In this document: piece after piece, positions 28,007 to 36,276 of the stretch
How the letters are laid out: each line of letters starts with the position of its first letter
Position numbering within the stretch: the first letter of the stretch is position 1
NCBI RefSeq assembly: GCF_002848005.1
Contig: NZ_PKHX01000010.1
Location: 47,360 to 111,359 of the forward strand
Direction of reading: 5' to 3'
Length of the DNA: 64,000 nucleotides
Origin: Varibaculum cambriense
GTDB taxonomy: Bacteria; Actinomycetota; Actinomycetes; Actinomycetales; Actinomycetaceae
The notes under the pieces: model-generated
Database searches by the model: none
The model's input: the letters and a program-made list of their open reading frames with translations, nothing else
Told to the model about the DNA's origin: nothing
Program-made: the position numbers and the translations under genes

Positions 28007-28103
28007 CATTGCCTCCATTACCGGGCAGCCCGTAGGGCAATATGGGAATGTATTCAGCCATCGTCTCCTCCGTTGCCGATTAACTTGTCAAGCAGTATCG
28101 GAA
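27935..28103. repeat. 47-bp direct repeat (two copies)
   Basis: 27935-27981 and 28057-28103, four mismatches. On the minus strand each encodes IPILLDKLIGNGGDDG and provides the ribosome site of the following gene. Confidence 0.88.
27999..28061 (-). CDS. Tiny ORF ending in GLPGNGGNDG
   Basis: 20 codons (ATG 28061). A third, more diverged copy of the same C-terminal peptide (IPILPYGLPGNGGNDG). Coupled to the primase stop above and to the ORF below. Confidence 0.4.
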   Translation of the reverse strand: MAEYIPILPYGLPGNGGNDG

Positions 28104-30972
28104 CCCCGGATATGGCTATACTCTGGCCATCAGCGCTCGTTCTTCGCACCTGAACAGTGGTTTTGCGTCTAGGTGTACCAACCCCTTTTTGGGCTATACC
28201 CTCAGTCCAAAACGCATTCCAAAGACCAGACCTAGAGAACCCATGTAGCTCAATATCGCCCTTGATCTCCTTGTAGGCACTTTGAGTATTAATAATTGCG
28301 ACCCGCGCTCCCGTACCATCTGGCTCAGTATTAAGCGCATACCCAATACATGGACTATTAGGGCTAGTGCCATCCCCTTTAGCCCACCCGATCATAGAAT
28401 CAATCGCGGGCTGACCATAGGGGGCTGAAGAATCAAACGCGCTACGCAGGTGTACCGCCCCAGAAAGGAGCTTGCCAGAAAGAACTGACAAGGCCTGCTC
28501 TCCAAGACCGGATTCGTCAACCTCGGAAGATGAAGCATAAAACAGCGCCAAGACCCGTTCATTTACTTCTTTTTGGTAAGCCTTTTTATCGGTAAAGATT
28601 TCGCTCCAATATTCATCGTCTGCCCCCACGTATTCACCCAGGGAACGCAGCACCGACAGGGCAAGAACTACTTGGGAACAAATTTCTGCCCGTCGCTTAA
28701 AACTGCCTGCATCTTCCCCGCGAGAGCGCGCTAGTTCTTGTAAGGCGGAAGTCTTTTTATCCAAAGACTTCTTTAGGGACTTGGTAAAATTTTCCCAGCC
28801 CATCTGGATGCCTAGATGCTGAATGTACTGGACCATGGCGCAAGTGATCAGCGAGTAATACCCATCCTCGGCTACGTCCTCGGCAAACATAACGTCCTCA
28901 TTTGCCCCTAGCGTGTTGCGCGTTGGATCATCCTTATCACGAGAGAAGAAAATCTCGATAGTGCGCTGCCTAATACTTTCGCCCTGCAACGGGTTTTCTC
29001 CGGTAACCACCAGCACCGCGTTAGGAACCCGAACATTCGCGCTGGTTAGCTGCGGGTTAGAACGGCGCTTACCAGTACGGTTATGGATAGCGCGGATCGC
29101 ATTAGCAACCGCTTCTTTGGCCGCATCACTTGCCCGCTTAGAAGAAGAAGGAGCCAGGTCATCTACGCACCAAATCGGAGGGGACGCAAGTGCAATCTCA
29201 GTGGCAGCCGAAGTATCCCCCGCGTTTCCTGGTAGGTGGTTATTAGTCCAGCAGCTATCCGGGCTAGTCCAAAAGTTCATCATCTGGCTAGCCGTCCAAG
29301 ACTTACCAGTACCGGGAGCCCCAATAAGCATGGTGGATAGCCGGGAAGGGATCGGCAGAGTGTTAAACAAAGATGCGCCTACTACTATGTCGGCAATCGA
29401 GCGGGCGTGCTGAAGATTTCCCCCACCCCGATATGCCCCAAAATATAGCGCCTTAGTCATAAGACCGAGGGCTTCACGAACCTGACTCTTCCATTCGTCG
29501 GTGCCAAAAGCCCCCAGTTCGCTAACCCCGAAAGAATAAGAGCCTTTCAGCATTTCCTCGGTAACTGGCGGATCAGCGATTTCTTCCACCCCATCGGGAG
29601 ATATTTTTTGCGTGCCCACCAGAAAATCTGGTGCCCCGTTTCCGCTGCCTGGCCGATACCCCATTACCTCGTAAACAACTTTTTTCTCTATCTCTTGCCA
29701 GCGGTGCGCCTTAACTGCCCTTAGCCACAGGTCCCCTTCTTTTGGTGGCCACTGCGGATGCAGCGAGATAGAAGCCGGAATAGAAGCGTTGCATTCTTTA
29801 CGCCACCGATTAGGCGGAGTATCAAGCATTTGAGAGGAACCTGCAACAACCCCGGTAACAACCTCCCCATTCTGAGTTCGGTACGATACTTCCACTTCCA
29901 CCTGGTAAGGGTCTTTATCTCCTAGCGGGCGAGATTTGCCGGACTCTATTTCGCGGTCTTCTGGGCAGCGGGAAGTAAAAATTGATTTGATCCGCCCGCC
30001 CAGGTCGCAAACTTTCATCCAGTCCCCATCGTGGCCAGATTCAGCGTTCGGTGGCACATAGGTTAGCGCTGCGGTGCCGTCTTTGGAGATATACCAGCTT
30101 TTTAGGTCAATCTCGCCGTCGAGGTCTGGCATTAGGTCTGCTTTGGGCCGGGGCGGAAGATCAGTTAAAGCATCTTCCAGTTCGCTGTAGGTGCCACCAG
30201 AAGCAAAGTAGTCATCTAGCCCGGTTTTTTCTTCCTCACCCGCTAGGGTCAAAAACTTTACGCTAGATACCTGTTTATCATCGAGCAGGAACCGGGAGAG
30301 TTTATCGGCTTGGGTCCACACGTTAAAGTTAGAGGCAATATCAGCGTCAAAGGCAATAACTACCTTTTTGCCTTTGATAGCCAGCGTCTCAATGCCAGGA
30401 CCCCTCCAGTTAGCTACCCCGACAATTGAGATGATGAGCGGGCGGAAGCCTAAGGATTCTAAGGCTTTACGCAGCCGGACAGTAGCCGAAGTTTTATCAT
30501 TTTTTTCATTTATTGAAGTTTCTATTTCGTTTTCTTTTAGGATATTACTAAGAAGTGAATCTGCTTTTAATAGCCCCTCAGTTATATAAATAATATCGGG
30601 ATTCTTTATGTTTTCTATTGGGGTAGCTGGGTGAATATCTAAAGGCATTTTTTCGCCCTTAAGATTTAGATATTTAACAACTTTGCCGCCGGTGCCCACG
30701 ACCGGGTTTTCTGGGCGAAGTTGAATGCAAGACTCCTTCGCCACCTCAAGGCGAGAGGCACTAGAGGCTACCTCGTCGATGCGGTGCCAAGGCATCACTA
30801 AGACCGGGCCAGCCCCGCCCATCTTTTTCGCCTGTCGCTTTTGGGAAGCAGATATATCTAACTCGCTAGCGCTTTGTTTCCTGCGGTATCCACGCGATAG
30901 AGCAACTAAAGGGTCAATGGCACTTGAAGACAGTTTTTCGCTACTTGGTCCGCTTACGTTCTGGTAATTCAC
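28054..30972 (-). CDS. Primase-helicase: TOPRIM (DUF3854-like) plus AAA+/DUF927-type ATPase
   Basis: 972 residues from GTG 30972 (GGAAGGAGGAG upstream). N-terminal half has a TOPRIM-like module: ITEGLLKADSL (Glu), GVANWRGPG, VVIAFDADIASN (Asp-x-Asp), as in DUF3854 plasmid/phage primases. C-terminal half has Walker A LIGAPGTGKSWTA (about residue 565) and Walker B PPIWCVDDLAP. Likely primes and unwinds DNA at the iteron origin at 31.6-32.4 kb. Ends with the peptide duplicated downstream. Confidence 0.82.
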   Translation of the reverse strand: MNYQNVSGPSSEKLSSSAIDPLVALSRGYRRKQSASELDISASQKRQAKKMGGAGPVLVMPWHRIDEVASSASRLEVAKESCIQLRPENPVVGTGGKVVKYLNLKGEKMPLDIHPATPIENIKNPDIIYITEGLLKADSLLSNILKENEIETSINEKNDKTSATVRLRKALESLGFRPLIISIVGVANWRGPGIETLAIKGKKVVIAFDADIASNFNVWTQADKLSRFLLDDKQVSSVKFLTLAGEEEKTGLDDYFASGGTYSELEDALTDLPPRPKADLMPDLDGEIDLKSWYISKDGTAALTYVPPNAESGHDGDWMKVCDLGGRIKSIFTSRCPEDREIESGKSRPLGDKDPYQVEVEVSYRTQNGEVVTGVVAGSSQMLDTPPNRWRKECNASIPASISLHPQWPPKEGDLWLRAVKAHRWQEIEKKVVYEVMGYRPGSGNGAPDFLVGTQKISPDGVEEIADPPVTEEMLKGSYSFGVSELGAFGTDEWKSQVREALGLMTKALYFGAYRGGGNLQHARSIADIVVGASLFNTLPIPSRLSTMLIGAPGTGKSWTASQMMNFWTSPDSCWTNNHLPGNAGDTSAATEIALASPPIWCVDDLAPSSSKRASDAAKEAVANAIRAIHNRTGKRRSNPQLTSANVRVPNAVLVVTGENPLQGESIRQRTIEIFFSRDKDDPTRNTLGANEDVMFAEDVAEDGYYSLITCAMVQYIQHLGIQMGWENFTKSLKKSLDKKTSALQELARSRGEDAGSFKRRAEICSQVVLALSVLRSLGEYVGADDEYWSEIFTDKKAYQKEVNERVLALFYASSSEVDESGLGEQALSVLSGKLLSGAVHLRSAFDSSAPYGQPAIDSMIGWAKGDGTSPNSPCIGYALNTEPDGTGARVAIINTQSAYKEIKGDIELHGFSRSGLWNAFWTEGIAQKGVGTPRRKTTVQVRRTSADGQSIAISGVPILLDKLIGNGGDDG

Positions 30973-31580
30973 TTCTCCTCCTTCCCGTTAAGGGCTATAG
31001 ACGGCTTTTTTAGACGTTTAGGCGCATCTGGTGCCCCTAAGGCGGCCCGAGCAATATCAGGGCCGTACACTGCCCCGCAGATGGCTGAGAACATCAGTTC
31101 TAGGTTTGCTGCAAACAAGATCGTCTCCATTGCTAGCGCCAAAATGACTACGACCCTTCTGTAGGGCGCGGGGACAAAAGAAAAAACAATGGGAATAGAT
31201 GCAGCTAAAAGGCAGGTCCCTGGCAAGAATCCATAAAGCAGGCCTTGCAAAATGCCTAGGAAGACGAACAGGACGGCTCTTACAAGCCGCTCCATCCCCG
31301 TCCCTAGGTCTTCGACCCGGCGAATCCAGATTAGGGGCAGGCTAAGGCCTAAGATCGCCCCAAAACCAGCCGCAGACATATTGGTGCCAAGGAGCACTAA
31401 GGCTGAAATCCAAAGCGGAATAAGCCAGGCTCTGCTTGCTACGCGAGAAAGCGTGCAAAGGGCGAGCGCAAATATTAACGCCACCCACCACTCGGCGTGC
31501 CCTGCCACTGGCACCGTAAGTCCGACTATCCCGATGCTCGCCAAGATTTTGGCAAACAGCCTAAACGAAAAATCTTTCAC
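30969..31580 (-). CDS. Multi-pass membrane protein
   Basis: 203 residues, five or more hydrophobic helices, basic C-terminal tail. Leaderless GTG 31580 behind a class A motif (8-base spacer). Overlaps the primase start by 4 bases. Unknown role; might tether the replication complex to the membrane (inference from position only). Confidence 0.6.
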   Translation of the reverse strand: MKDFSFRLFAKILASIGIVGLTVPVAGHAEWWVALIFALALCTLSRVASRAWLIPLWISALVLLGTNMSAAGFGAILGLSLPLIWIRRVEDLGTGMERLVRAVLFVFLGILQGLLYGFLPGTCLLAASIPIVFSFVPAPYRRVVVILALAMETILFAANLELMFSAICGAVYGPDIARAALGAPDAPKRLKKPSIALNGKEEK

Positions 31581-31599
31581 GCTCCCTTACGTAGGGCGC
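31581..31599 (-). promoter_or_regulatory. Class A start-abutting motif
   Basis: GCGCCCTACGT, 8-base spacer, GTG 31580. Promoter of the membrane protein/primase operon, immediately beside the iterons. Confidence 0.75.
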
Positions 31600-31624
31600 G
31601 AGGGTTTGTGCCGAAAAAGAAGAC

Positions 31625-32433
31625 CAAAAGTGCCAAAAGTGCCAGTCGGTACTTCAAAAGTGCCACTTTGGAATTTTCATCAAAATAGGGTTGAACTGGG
31701 GTAATACAATCAAAAGTGCCAAAAGTGCCAAAAGTGCCACTTTGGGGAGGTACTCTCCCATATACATAGTTATTGTTTTTGTTTCTTATCCCCGTATGGA
31801 TCTAGAAAATTGCCAAAAATAGATATTTGAGGCGCGAAATCCTTCCGGGAGGGTTCAAAAGTGCCATTTTTTACTCTTAGTGGCACTTGGAAGACGGGTA
31901 AAAGTGCCAATTTTCTAGATGAAGTGGCACTTTTAAGGGTTCAAAAGTGCCAAAAGTGCCAGTCGGTACTTCAAAAGTGCCACTTTGAACTTTTGCTTCA
32001 AACCTATGATTACCAGCATAAACGCTTGTAAAAGTGCCAAAAGTGCCAAAAGTGCCACTTTTTACAGGCATACTCCTATACTCACAGAATTATTTATTTT
32101 CATTCCGATCCATACCGAGATTCTCTCACCCAAGAATTTAGGTAAATATACATTAAAATATAGGTATATTCTATATATATAATATATAAATTTAATTTTC
32201 TTGACGAATTATATTATCTAAGGGCAGTTTCTCCTATTTTGGCACTTATATTTCTGTATATAGGAGAGTACCTCCCCAAAGTGGCACTTTTGGCACTTCT
32301 GGCACTTTTGATTACATTACCCCAGGTCAACCCCATTTTGACGAAAATTCCAAAGTGGCACTTTTGGCACTTTTAGTGGCACTTTTGGCACTTTTAGTGG
32401 CACTTTTAAGATCCAAAGTGGCACTTTTGAAGA
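31625..32433. other. Putative replication origin with iterons and AT-rich centre
   Basis: About 25 copies of AAAGTGCCA or its complement TGGCACTTT, many abutting every 9-10 bp. A 46-bp segment recurs exactly at 31625 and 31941. Arms at about 31670-31765 and 32256-32351 form a ~96-bp inverted repeat (~90% identical). Between them lies an AT-rich stretch (about 32085-32225, including TATATATAATATATAAAT), a good unwinding element. Layout matches iteron-type plasmid or phage origins. Confidence 0.85.
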
Positions 32434-32632
32434 AAATCAGACCCAAAATCGGGAAAATTTGGCTTCTGACGAAGAAGTTTCGATCCCAAAACTTACTTGC
32501 ACAGAACTTCAGCTACTTTGCCTAGGCTTTGCTTTAGAGAGCATTTTTGCCACTTTCAAAAAAGTGGATTTTCCGCCCGCCCTGAGCGGGTACCAAAAAA
32601 CTTGCACACTTTCTTTTTCCACTTTTCTCCCC
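32434..32632. other. Gap between origin and 32685 gene
   Basis: No convincing gene. Contains a near-iteron dyad CCACTTTCAAAAAAGTGG (32551) and CCGCCCGCCCTGAGCGGG (32572), a short inverted repeat. Confidence 0.4.
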
Positions 32633-32643
32633 GCGCCCTACCT
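32633..32643 (+). promoter_or_regulatory. Class A motif with leader
   Basis: GCGCCCTACCT followed by a ~40-base leader with AAGGAG before ATG 32685. Confidence 0.68.
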
Positions 32644-32684
32644 AAGTCAGTAAAGTAACTACTATCCAATCAAGGAGAAAACTT

Positions 32685-33836
32685 ATGCGATATATACCGC
32701 TACCCGACACTGCCCACAAAGGCTACCTAATTGGGGATCGCCCCTCTTACGTTTCAATGGTGGCCGAGCAAACTCGCTACCGCGCCGAGATGGGACTAGA
32801 CCCCGAACAAATAATCATTGTGCCTGGGATTGGCACCCCCCTATTTCTAGGACACGTTGCTAGACACTTCCGGGATAAGTGGCCAGGGCTTAACGCTAAG
32901 ATGGCTTGGCACCCGCTGCTGTGGCTACCCCAAGAACTTCTTTATACCCGCGATATTGAAGAAGATGGAATGATCCGCGAGATGAGCCAGATGGAATGGG
33001 CAGCAAATATCGCCATGAATTGCGAGATGCTGCGCGGGTGCGAGTTCGACGATTACTCCCTGATCCCTAAGTGGGAACTTCAAACCCCGCTCGTTAAGAG
33101 AAAAAAGGATAAAGACGATTTCGGGGTGGATATTCCCCATTATGAAGAATACGATTACAACATTGAAGATGACGTATTTTATAGAAGAAAAAATCCGGGA
33201 GAAAACCTGCCGATTCCGCTTTATAATAACCTCGATGGTTCGTGGCTAGATGTGCTTTCTTTAGTAAATATTGATGTATTTACTCCTGAAGGTGAAGCTC
33301 GGGTGGATCGCTGGCTTAAAGGCGCTCCCGATCCCGACCTAGATAACTTATCTATTGCGCCGCTACTAAATATTGCAGGTCTTGATCCGGCATGGGCTAT
33401 AAAGATGCTTTCGCGGCCGTGCTTAGAGCAGCTGGGAGAAACCATTGACGAAACTACCCCCACTTATTGCCAAATGATTGAGCGGGCGGGGGCCTACCCG
33501 ATAGTAAATGATGCAAACAACGCGTTTGCTTCTGCCTTCAAAGTAGCCGACACCGATATTGCCACCGCTAAGCGGATCGTTAAATCTTGGATACAGGTCA
33601 TTGATTTTTATTGCTCGCCTGGCCCAGAGTTTTCCGCGCTAGTTGCCCGCACCATTTCTGGTATCGACGCGGCCACGGACCAGGAGAGCTTAAATGAGTC
33701 GGTTAAAGAGTTCGAGCAGGCATTCATTATCCTGTTCAAGGACATTGAAAAGGACGCAATGGACTTCTTTGACTGGTTCACAACTTTCTATAATGAGCAA
33801 TATTTTCATATGGTCTACGTTGATGGAGCGGAATAA
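32685..33836 (+). CDS. Origin-adjacent protein of unknown function
   Basis: 383 residues, acidic, soluble. Start supported by CAAGGAG 10 bases upstream. No motif I recognise; N-terminal part has IIIVPGIGTPLFLGHVARH, the C-terminal 120 residues are helical. Being next to the origin suggests replication initiation or control, but there is no visible winged-helix Rep signature, so this is only positional. Confidence 0.6.
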   Translation: MRYIPLPDTAHKGYLIGDRPSYVSMVAEQTRYRAEMGLDPEQIIIVPGIGTPLFLGHVARHFRDKWPGLNAKMAWHPLLWLPQELLYTRDIEEDGMIREMSQMEWAANIAMNCEMLRGCEFDDYSLIPKWELQTPLVKRKKDKDDFGVDIPHYEEYDYNIEDDVFYRRKNPGENLPIPLYNNLDGSWLDVLSLVNIDVFTPEGEARVDRWLKGAPDPDLDNLSIAPLLNIAGLDPAWAIKMLSRPCLEQLGETIDETTPTYCQMIERAGAYPIVNDANNAFASAFKVADTDIATAKRIVKSWIQVIDFYCSPGPEFSALVARTISGIDAATDQESLNESVKEFEQAFIILFKDIEKDAMDFFDWFTTFYNEQYFHMVYVDGAE

Positions 33837-33872
33837 ATCGAGGGAGGGTTTTCTTTTCTGTCGAAAAAACGC

Positions 33873-33883
33873 GCGCCCTACGT
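33873..33883 (+). promoter_or_regulatory. Class A motif driving a likely non-coding RNA
   Basis: GCGCCCTACGT; the following ATG (5-base spacer) opens only four codons before TGA, so the transcript is probably not protein-coding. Confidence 0.65.
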
Positions 33884-33888
33884 AGGTG

Positions 33889-34020
33889 ATGCGGCGGTTT
33901 TGAGACAAGGGTTGGCGCACTCTTGGGGACGAGAAGGATCGCAGGGTCTGCCGCGTAAAGGGAAACTGCCCTGCGTTCCGCGCGCTAGCACCTCCGCTCT
34001 TTTTGAGCGGGGGTGCTTTT
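33889..34020 (+). ncRNA. Candidate structured small RNA, ~130 nt
   Basis: Begins at a class A promoter and ends at a terminator. Contains an 11-bp stem GGATCGCAGGG (33936) with CCCTGCGTTCC (33969), one U-U-type mismatch. No ORF of note. Location just downstream of the origin-adjacent gene recalls replication-control RNAs, but this is inference. Confidence 0.55.
33987..34020. terminator. Strong bidirectional terminator
   Basis: 13-bp stem AGCACCTCCGCTC / GAGCGGGGGTGCT with TTTTT loop and TTTT tail. Ends the small RNA; its last base touches the stop of the convergent ATPase gene. Confidence 0.88.
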
Positions 34021-35189
34021 CAATTACTGCGGATTTCGGCTATCAAAGCCGTCGCGTGTTCCCTTAAATAGTCCCTAAGATACGGGAGGGCAAAATCTAC
34101 TCGTCCTCGCCCGGCCTCAACGATCATTTCCGCGTCTATTAAGCGCCTGCGGTAGTTACTAACGTAAGATCCGCTGCGCCCCATTCTGTTTTTCAGATCA
34201 GAAACCAAGGACGGGCCATCATCTTGCGCCATATAAACTAAGAATGTTCTATCTATGTCCGATAAGTCTTCTAGGGCTGGCTCGTGGACTAGCTGTCCGA
34301 GTTTTGCTTGTGCTTTTTGTATGCCTGCCTTAGATGCTGTCGGGGTTATTACGCTACCTTCTCTTTTGCGAAACGCCCACTGCCCTACTAACTGGATCAT
34401 GAAAGGGTATCCGTGACAGGCCTCAACCGCACTACTTAGTGCTTTATTATCCCAGGAGATCCCAGACACTAGCAACGGCTTTTCCAGTGCTCGTTTTACG
34501 TCCTCATCTTTAACCGCAGCTAGATTTATTCTTTCGGCTCTTCTAAGAAATGTTACTTGATTGGATTGTTCATCTGGAGTAGTGGCTGAAAGTAATGGTT
34601 TTATCGAAGACGGTATTCCGGCCATAGCTACCGCTATCTCTTTGCCTTCTCGCACTAAATGTTGAATCGTTGACCCGAACTCAACTACTTCATTTCCCCT
34701 CCGGTAGTGCATTTCGTCTAGGGTAATAAGAATCCCGGTTGGGTCTTGTCCGGATTTCCTATCCATTTCACTCTTATATGCTAGGTAGTCTTCGAGTGCA
34801 TTCCTGAGAGTGTAAATGTTTTCTTTCGGGGCTTCTTTTTGCCAGTTTACGCCGCCACCGATACCTAAAATTGTAAGGTTCGCGCCAGCTAAGGCTGATT
34901 TGTTCTTTGAAAGTTCCCTGATGATGCTAGTCCTAAGACGCTCTACAAATCCGGGGGTGGCAGTTTCCGGAAGCACAAACCAGCCTCTACCTCTAGCTTC
35001 CTTTTCAAACTCGTTCAGCAATACGGTTTTTCCGATCCCGCGCGGCCCTACCACTAGGGATATTCTTTCGTGGGTACCAGGGCCTTCCTCAAGTGCGGCA
35101 GTGAAGTTTTCTACCGCTTCTTCCCTACCTACTAGCAGCGGCGGGGTTGCACCTAGTGTTGCCTTAAACGGGTTTTGAATCTTCGCCAT
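34020..35189 (-). CDS. ORC/Cdc6-like AAA ATPase with C-terminal winged helix
   Basis: 389 residues. N-terminal VGREEAVENF, Walker A VVGPRGIGKTVLLNEF (about 45-60), Walker B ILITLDEMH, then a sensor region and a C-terminal helix-turn-helix-like part (SDLKNRMGRSGSYVSNYRRRL). Such ATPases are common on actinobacterial mobile elements. Its promoter is not class A; instead an array of TTATGAA-type repeats lies upstream, a likely operator. May act in partition, origin control or regulation. Confidence 0.72.
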   Translation of the reverse strand: MAKIQNPFKATLGATPPLLVGREEAVENFTAALEEGPGTHERISLVVGPRGIGKTVLLNEFEKEARGRGWFVLPETATPGFVERLRTSIIRELSKNKSALAGANLTILGIGGGVNWQKEAPKENIYTLRNALEDYLAYKSEMDRKSGQDPTGILITLDEMHYRRGNEVVEFGSTIQHLVREGKEIAVAMAGIPSSIKPLLSATTPDEQSNQVTFLRRAERINLAAVKDEDVKRALEKPLLVSGISWDNKALSSAVEACHGYPFMIQLVGQWAFRKREGSVITPTASKAGIQKAQAKLGQLVHEPALEDLSDIDRTFLVYMAQDDGPSLVSDLKNRMGRSGSYVSNYRRRLIDAEMIVEAGRGRVDFALPYLRDYLREHATALIAEIRSN

Positions 35190-35210
35190 ACCCTATATTT
35201 TATCCGTTTT

Positions 35211-35279
35211 TGCTTATGAATTCTATGAACTTTATGAAGTTTATGAATTCTATGAGTTTTATGAACGCTTATGAATTCC
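35211..35279. repeat. Array of seven TATGAA/TATGAG repeats upstream of the ATPase
   Basis: Seven imperfect copies of (T/C)TTATGAAT at 8-10-bp spacing fill the region between the ATPase start and the next class A promoter. Likely operator or partition-type site bound by the adjacent ATPase or another element protein. Confidence 0.75.
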
Positions 35280-35327
35280 GTCAATTACCCGCGCCACTAC
35301 TGAAATTTTTGGCGGGCATCTACACTC

Positions 35328-35345
35328 GCGCCCTACGAAGTGGGC
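35328..35345 (+). promoter_or_regulatory. Class A start-abutting motif
   Basis: GCGCCCTACGA, 7-base spacer, ATG 35346. Confidence 0.75.
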
Positions 35346-36201
35346 ATGAAACCAATGCTTAAATATAGGGGCGGGAAACAAGGAGAGCTTAAATATCTGA
35401 AAAAGTGGATTCCAGAGAGCTTTGATAGATATATCGAGCCTTTCTTTGGTGGGGGCGCACTGTATTTTTCCTTAGAGCCAGGCCGGGCAATTATCGGCGA
35501 TGTTAATAAGCCGCTCATGGAATTCTACGAGGACGTAGCAGGCAATTTTGATAGGTTGCACCACGAGCTTGGCTTACTGCAAGCCTTGTATGAAGCAAAC
35601 AGAAAAGTTTTTGAATCTCGAAAACTAGCCGATCCAAAAGCTAGGGCAAAAGACGATAACGAGGACTTGTACTACCAGATGAGAAAGCAATTTAACGGGC
35701 TAGAGCCTTCTATGTTTTTGCGAGGTACTTTATACTTTTTCCTTAACAAAACAGCCTATTCCGGCATGGTCAGGTATAACGCTAAGGGTGAGTTCAATGT
35801 TCCTTACGGGCGCTACAAACACTTTAATACTGCTGTGGCCACTAGAGAACACTCTAAGCTGCTAAGTAGCGCAAAACGCATGAATACTGATTTTTCAGAA
35901 GTTCTATCGCTGTGCAATCGGGGCGATTTTGTCTTTCTTGACCCGCCATACGATTGTGTTTTTTTCAGATTATGGCAACAGTGCGGATTTTTCAGAGAGA
36001 GATCACGAAAGGTTAGCTGATACGTTCTTTTCTCTCCCCTGCAAGGCGCTCATGGTGGTTGGTTCGAGCGACCTGACCGAAAGATTGTACGGTGCAAGGG
36101 CCATCGAGAGATATTTCAAAAACTACGCGGTGAATATTCGCGGAAGGTTTAAGGCATCCAGCGAGCATATGTTGGTGGTTAATTCCCCGCGCCCTAAATA
36201 G
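35346..36201 (+). pseudogene. D12-class N6-adenine DNA methylase with a homopolymer frameshift
   Basis: About 284 residues in two frames. Frame 1 has MLKYRGGKQGEL, the SAM motif IEPFFGGGALYF and catalytic DPPYDC. Right after that a run of seven T (35958-35964) shifts the frame; removing one T restores DPPYDCVFSDYGNSADFSERDHERLADTF and the C-terminal part to 36201. So it is a one-base insertion: real decay, a phase-variable tract, or an assembly error. The site recognised is probably GATC-like (M.DpnII-type family), unproven. Confidence 0.8.
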
Positions 36202-36276
36202 TAGGTATGGCGAGCGTCCTTGCGCCGCTGCCGGAACTTTTGCCGAGCATTTTTACCCGCGCCCTACATGGGAGGT
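36189..36276 (+). promoter_or_regulatory. Tandem pair of class A motifs, 70-bp unit
   Basis: GCGCCCTAAAT (36189, 7-base spacer, ATG 36207) and GCGCCCTACAT (36259, 7-base spacer, ATG 36277). The first overlaps the end of the methylase. Between them GCGCCGCTGCCGGAACTT is shared with the units at 17954, 41869 and before 43793. The first ATG opens a short unlikely frame. Confidence 0.72.

Noticed and set aside
31140..31160. A further GCGCCCTAC match on the minus strand inside the membrane protein gene at 30969
   Set aside because: It is followed 7 bases later by GTA, not a start codon, and lies within codons for a clear membrane protein. Counted as chance.
31600..32460. CRISPR array
   Set aside because: The AAAGTGCCA copies abut or overlap with no spacers of uniform length and occur in both orientations. 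They are iterons.
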